64,000 bases of DNA, taken from contig NZ_JAFBCC010000001.1 of NCBI RefSeq assembly GCF_016907495.1, forward strand, positions 1,984,001 through 2,048,000, written 5' to 3'. The notes below the pieces were generated by a model. The model searched no databases and was not told the DNA's origin. It saw only the letters and a program-made list of their open reading frames with translations. This document shows, piece by piece, positions 61,031 to 64,000 of this stretch. A program made the translations under genes and the position numbers. The first letter of the stretch is position 1; the number at the start of each line of letters is the position of its first letter. The DNA comes from Arthrobacter tumbae (lineage in GTDB: Bacteria > Actinomycetota > Actinomycetes > Actinomycetales > Micrococcaceae).

Positions 61031-61778
61031 TAGGATCATCCTCCACATTTAGGCTGGGCACTTACCCAATACATGGCCGGCACCCACCTAAACGTTGCAG
61101 AAGCCCCAACTACCCGAATCAGGGATCCTCCGACGGACGGTGCTCAACTCACGCGTGATCGACAGCCAAAGCGAGTCCAGCCGGACGATCCAAGGATCTG
61201 CCATTATGTCCGGATCGCTCTTCAAGCCACTCGAGCAGCACTTTCACTTAGGTGACCCTAGCGAGGACTGAATGCGTAAAGGGATCCCTCACCGGGACTA
61301 CCCAAGCGCTATATCGATTACTGACCCGCCATTCAACTTGCCACCACAATATGGATTGTCGGATGGTTTATCCTCCCAGCGGTGATAGCAGCGGGTGATA
61401 GCCCCAACACTCCCCATCATCACACCCCGAGAGCAACGCGCATTCCGCCAACAACCAGTAGGGGCCTGATGAGCAATAGACCGCGGCTATGTGTGGTTAG
61501 TAAGCAACCGCCCCGCCGATCTGAATACCCAAAGCGGCGGGAAGGAGTGTGGCGTTGAGGTACACCTGTACGCCACAGGCCTCTACCACCAGATAGTGCG
61601 TTGCGTTCTGACTCTTGCAGCAGATCTGCGCGAAGCTCTGGAATTGACGCATCAAGGACAACGGTTCGGCGTGCGGAGGCTGGCTGGGAGGACATTTCGG
61701 TCACCATGGTTGGGAGCTGCGTTTATGCCGGGCACTCTCCATCCACCCAGACGGTGTCACCCAAAGCCAAGGTCCCAT
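61031..61778. other. intergenic region without a convincing gene
   Basis: Holds one copy of the dispersed motif (61282-61298). Frames at 61420-61707 (minus) and 61491-61823 (plus) overlap each other, lack ribosome sites and have no recognisable homology; possibly remnants. Confidence 0.5.
61282..61298 (-). repeat. dispersed motif, copy 16 (minus orientation)
   Basis: Reads GTCCCGGTGAGGGATCC on the minus strand, 252 bases upstream of the GTG at 61030. Confidence 0.6.
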
Positions 61779-62189
61779 TTATATCGATACTTTCAAGTAC
61801 TTGCCTGCGGCATATGTCCATGAGACGGCATTCAATGGTGCGACCACCGCTGCCCACGAGAGGACCATGCTCGGCTTCAAGCCGAGTTCACTTAAACCGA
61901 TCAACAAGACAAGCGAACTAATTCCTAGCGTGATTACGAAAACGAGAACCAGTCTCAGGGTGCTTACGCGAACGAGGCGCAGTACTACTAGGGCTAGGGC
62001 TCCCTGTACGAGCGATATCGGAAGCCATGTGACAAATGCCAAGACGAAGTAAAAAATGGCTAGGGCCATCGGCCCGAAATCGTCGCTCGTGGCGCTTGGC
62101 GCTGAAGATACAAGGACGGCTGTAACAAGCGCGAACGCAGCCGAACTCAAGCCTACGCCAATGGATAGGACCGCGACCTTTTTCTTCAA
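61779..62189 (-). CDS. four-helix membrane protein, unknown
   Basis: 136 residues with helices around VLSIGVGLSSAAFALVTAVLV, ALAIFYFVLAFVTWLPISL, ALALVVLRLVRVSTLRLVLVF and ISSLVLLIGL/VLSWAAVVAPL. Lys-rich N-terminus. No family recognised. Starts 12 bases after the peptidase stop on the same strand. Confidence 0.65.
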   Translation of the reverse strand: MKKKVAVLSIGVGLSSAAFALVTAVLVSSAPSATSDDFGPMALAIFYFVLAFVTWLPISLVQGALALVVLRLVRVSTLRLVLVFVITLGISSLVLLIGLSELGLKPSMVLSWAAVVAPLNAVSWTYAAGKYLKVSI

Positions 62190-62201
62190 ATCTCTGCTTA
62201 C

Positions 62202-62858
62202 TTAGTTTCTGGTCTGGTTCTGGGCCCATGGAGGCGTACCGGCACCCTTACTCGGTGCGTCTTTCCAGCCTTGAATCTTTTCACTAACTCGATGCAACTC
62301 TGCTGAGCCGGGCTGCACTGCTATCTGGAAATGCGCTTCATCGGGATCATTCCAATCGCCACCCCACTCTATTACTCCCTCACAATCATCCAGGATTGAT
62401 CGGATCGTCTCCATCTGATTTTTCGAGTAGCCCCCTTGAGTTCCTTTCGGATAAAAATCCGGGCGGACATCGACGGCAGTTCCCGATGCGTGGTTGGTCT
62501 CGTATCCTGCATCCGCATGGACGGCGTGCCGAAATCCGATCACTTCGTCAGATCGAATGGGCGCCACTTCGTAGTGGTATCTGCGGAGCGCGTGCATCAT
62601 CACGACTTCTACCGGTCCCAATTTGATGTCCACAAAGGTTCCACTTCCTATGATTTCGCGCCGCCAAACCGTGCCTTTCGTATTGGCCTCGGGCTCAATC
62701 GGCCATCCATTAGCGCTGCGAGAAGAGGGAATTTGCCCGTCTTTCTTTACTGGTGTAGCTGATGCTGCGCCAGGGGTGATCAATGCAACAGCTCCGACGC
62801 TCGCCAGGACGCTGAGTCCTTTGAGAACGAGGCGCCGCCCTACTATGGTCACACTCAT
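62202..62858 (-). CDS. exported M15-type peptidase (D-alanyl-D-alanine carboxypeptidase-like)
   Basis: 218 residues. Tat-like signal sequence (VGRRLVLKGLSVLASVGAVA). Zinc site of the M15/LAS fold: first His and Asp in NHASGTAVDVRPD (about 140), general base region EWGGDWNDPDEAHFQI with the second zinc His. Residues such as YHYEVAPIRSDEVIGFRHAVH precede the site. Cleaves peptidoglycan cross-links or stems. The start at 62858 gives the signal peptide; a longer reading to 62936 is unlikely. Confidence 0.82.
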   Translation of the reverse strand: MSVTIVGRRLVLKGLSVLASVGAVALITPGAASATPVKKDGQIPSSRSANGWPIEPEANTKGTVWRREIIGSGTFVDIKLGPVEVVMMHALRRYHYEVAPIRSDEVIGFRHAVHADAGYETNHASGTAVDVRPDFYPKGTQGGYSKNQMETIRSILDDCEGVIEWGGDWNDPDEAHFQIAVQPGSAELHRVSEKIQGWKDAPSKGAGTPPWAQNQTRN

Positions 62859-63096
62859 GTTCGTACCTTTCGGGGAGGGGCTGGGATCAGCTGAAGCGAA
62901 GAAGACTGTTGAATTTCTCGAAGCACCGGAAAACACCTAGGAGCTGATCGCCATAGATCGCAGCCTCCGACCCGGTTCCGTTGTAACGGGCTAACGTGCC
63001 TTTCACTTGGTCCTCAGTTGTGGTTAGCGAAGGTCTTCCTAGTTGCATCTCCAGAGCACCGGCGATCAGGACGATAGGCACAGTACGCACATTGTG

Positions 63097-64000
63097 GGCT
63101 CTTCGTAATTGAGGGTGTAGTCGGCGTGAGCGGGTTTGGCGCGTCGGTGGCGGGATAGAGGTCGAGGCCTTCCGATGATGGAAGTTCCTACACTGCCCAT
63201 CTGAAAGACCTCGACGATGCTCCACGCTACCTTCGCTGCGCCTGATCTGACCACGTTCTGCCGTCTTGAGGAGCTCGGGCTCGAAGCCGTGGGGCAGCAT
63301 TTGGGCTCTGAGCGGGCGGTGATCAAGTGCCGTGTCGTTCAAGCGAATCCGTGGTGCCAGTCGTGCGGAGCAGAGGGCGTGCCGCGAGACACGATTACCC
63401 GTCATCTTGCGCACGAACCGTTCGGCCACCGCCCCACCACGCTGCTGGTACGGGTGCGCCGCTACCGGTGCAGCGGGTGCGGGCGCACGTGGCGGCAGGA
63501 CACATCGAAGGCGGCTGACGGGAGGGCGAAAATTTCCCGTCGCGGGCTTCGTTGGGCGCTGGAAGGCATTGTCATCGATCACCTCACCGTGTCCCGCGTC
63601 GCGGCAGGTCTCGGGGTGTCCTGGCATACCGCGAACACCGCGATCCTCACTGAAGGCAAGCGCCGGCTGATTGATGACCCAGGCAGATTTCACGGGGTTA
63701 CCGCGATTGGCGTGGATGAGCATGTGTGGCGGCATACCCGGCGCGGTGACAAGTTCGTCACGGTGATCATTGATCTCACTCCGATCCGCGAGAAGACAGG
63801 CCCGGCGCGGTTGCTGGACATGGTCGAGGGTCGCTCCAAGCAGGTCTTCAAGGACTGGATTCAAGGCCGTCCGCAAGCATGGCGGGACGGGGTGGAAGTC
63901 GTCGCGATGGATGGCTTCACCGGTTTCAAGACCGCGACCTCCGAGGAGCTCCCGGATGCGGTGCCGGTCATGGATCCGTTCCATGTTGTTCGGCTTGCCG
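63097..64000 (+). mobile_element. ISL3 family insertion sequence, left part (continues past window)
   Basis: Left terminal repeat starts GGCTCTTCGTAATTGAGGG and runs on to GTGTAG, then an inner hairpin region with GAGGTCGAGG. The transposase begins at 63217. It is a different ISL3 element from that at 42892, as the terminal repeat and protein differ. Confidence 0.85.
63217..64000 (+). CDS. ISL3 family transposase (3' end outside window)
   Basis: 261 residues visible, reading to the window end without a stop. LEELGLEAVGQHLGSERAVI, then the zinc-finger region CQSCGAEGVP and CSGCGRTWRQD, and core motifs GVDEHVWRHTRRGDKF, RLLDMVEGRSK and VVAMDGFTGFKTATSEELP. About two thirds of a typical 430-residue ISL3 transposase. 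Similar to, but clearly different from, the enzyme at 42895. Confidence 0.93.
   Translation, partial: MLHATFAAPDLTTFCRLEELGLEAVGQHLGSERAVIKCRVVQANPWCQSCGAEGVPRDTITRHLAHEPFGHRPTTLLVRVRRYRCSGCGRTWRQDTSKAADGRAKISRRGLRWALEGIVIDHLTVSRVAAGLGVSWHTANTAILTEGKRRLIDDPGRFHGVTAIGVDEHVWRHTRRGDKFVTVIIDLTPIREKTGPARLLDMVEGRSKQVFKDWIQGRPQAWRDGVEVVAMDGFTGFKTATSEELPDAVPVMDPFHVVRLA

Noticed and set aside
62887..63984. Minus-strand frame across the ISL3 left end
   Set aside because: Shadow of the partial transposase at 63217 and crosses the IS end.
42892..64000. Composite transposon made of the two ISL3 elements
   Set aside because: Their terminal repeats and transposases differ, and the 8-bp duplication already accounts for 42892-46569 as a unit.
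1..64000. CRISPR arrays, tRNA or rRNA genes
   Set aside because: Looked for regular spaced repeats and tRNA-like ends; none found by eye.

Overview
The window is high-GC actinobacterial DNA. Supporting features are GTG/TTG starts, many ATGA/GTGA overlaps, GAF-ANTAR regulators, a PRC-barrel/DUF2382 stress gene, DUF1059, an LtrA-type protein and an Xre-RES toxin-antitoxin pair. The gene mix is most like Micrococcaceae (Arthrobacter relatives), but this is inferred from gene families only. No tRNA, rRNA, CRISPR array or replication origin was seen. The window starts inside an ABC permease gene and ends inside an ISL3 transposase gene.

Region 1 (1-7.4 kb) is a sugar-acid type catabolic cluster: ABC permease, Gfo/Idh/MocA dehydrogenase, enolase-superfamily dehydratase and a secreted alkaline-phosphatase-superfamily enzyme, then two SDR dehydrogenases, one divergent from a MarR regulator. 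Region 2 (7.5-24.7 kb) is an accessory array of small unknown genes. Six share one domain (DGxxLRE, CPxC, VTWxxFGW, FxFD). Most transcription units are separated by copies of a short motif with core TGAGGGATC; all copies left of 16.8 kb face one way, all copies right of 18.1 kb the other, and one is a perfect 26-bp palindrome. An IS21 element with a 6-bp target duplication has split one small membrane-protein gene. Region 3 (24.8-28.2 kb) holds a two-gene unit whose second protein has a nuclease-like N-terminus, then small membrane proteins and an IS remnant.

Region 4 (29-37.3 kb) is an envelope/stress block: small membrane proteins, PRC-DUF2382 protein, a TM-helix (MscS-like) channel, two MarR regulators, a STAS-like protein, DUF1059 and an EAL-domain protein. 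Region 5 (37.4-42.5 kb) has a secreted SGNH hydrolase, membrane proteins, an alpha/beta hydrolase and the first of two near-identical GAF-ANTAR regulators. Region 6 (42.6-46.7 kb) is a 3.68-kb ISL3-type transposon, bounded by a perfect 8-bp duplication, that carries an ABM monooxygenase and an AraC/GlxA regulator and interrupts a SnoaL-like gene.

Region 7 (46.8-52.6 kb) has an AT-rich secreted-protein pair, a metallophosphoesterase, an unknown protein divergent from an Xre-RES toxin-antitoxin operon, and LtrA. Region 8 (52.7-57.2 kb) is an alcohol/formaldehyde oxidation operon behind a strongly folded leader. Region 9 (57.5-64 kb) has the second GAF-ANTAR copy, a STAS-like/MarR module echoing the one at 33.6-34.8 kb, an ECF sigma factor with a membrane partner, an M15-type peptidase and the truncated ISL3 element.
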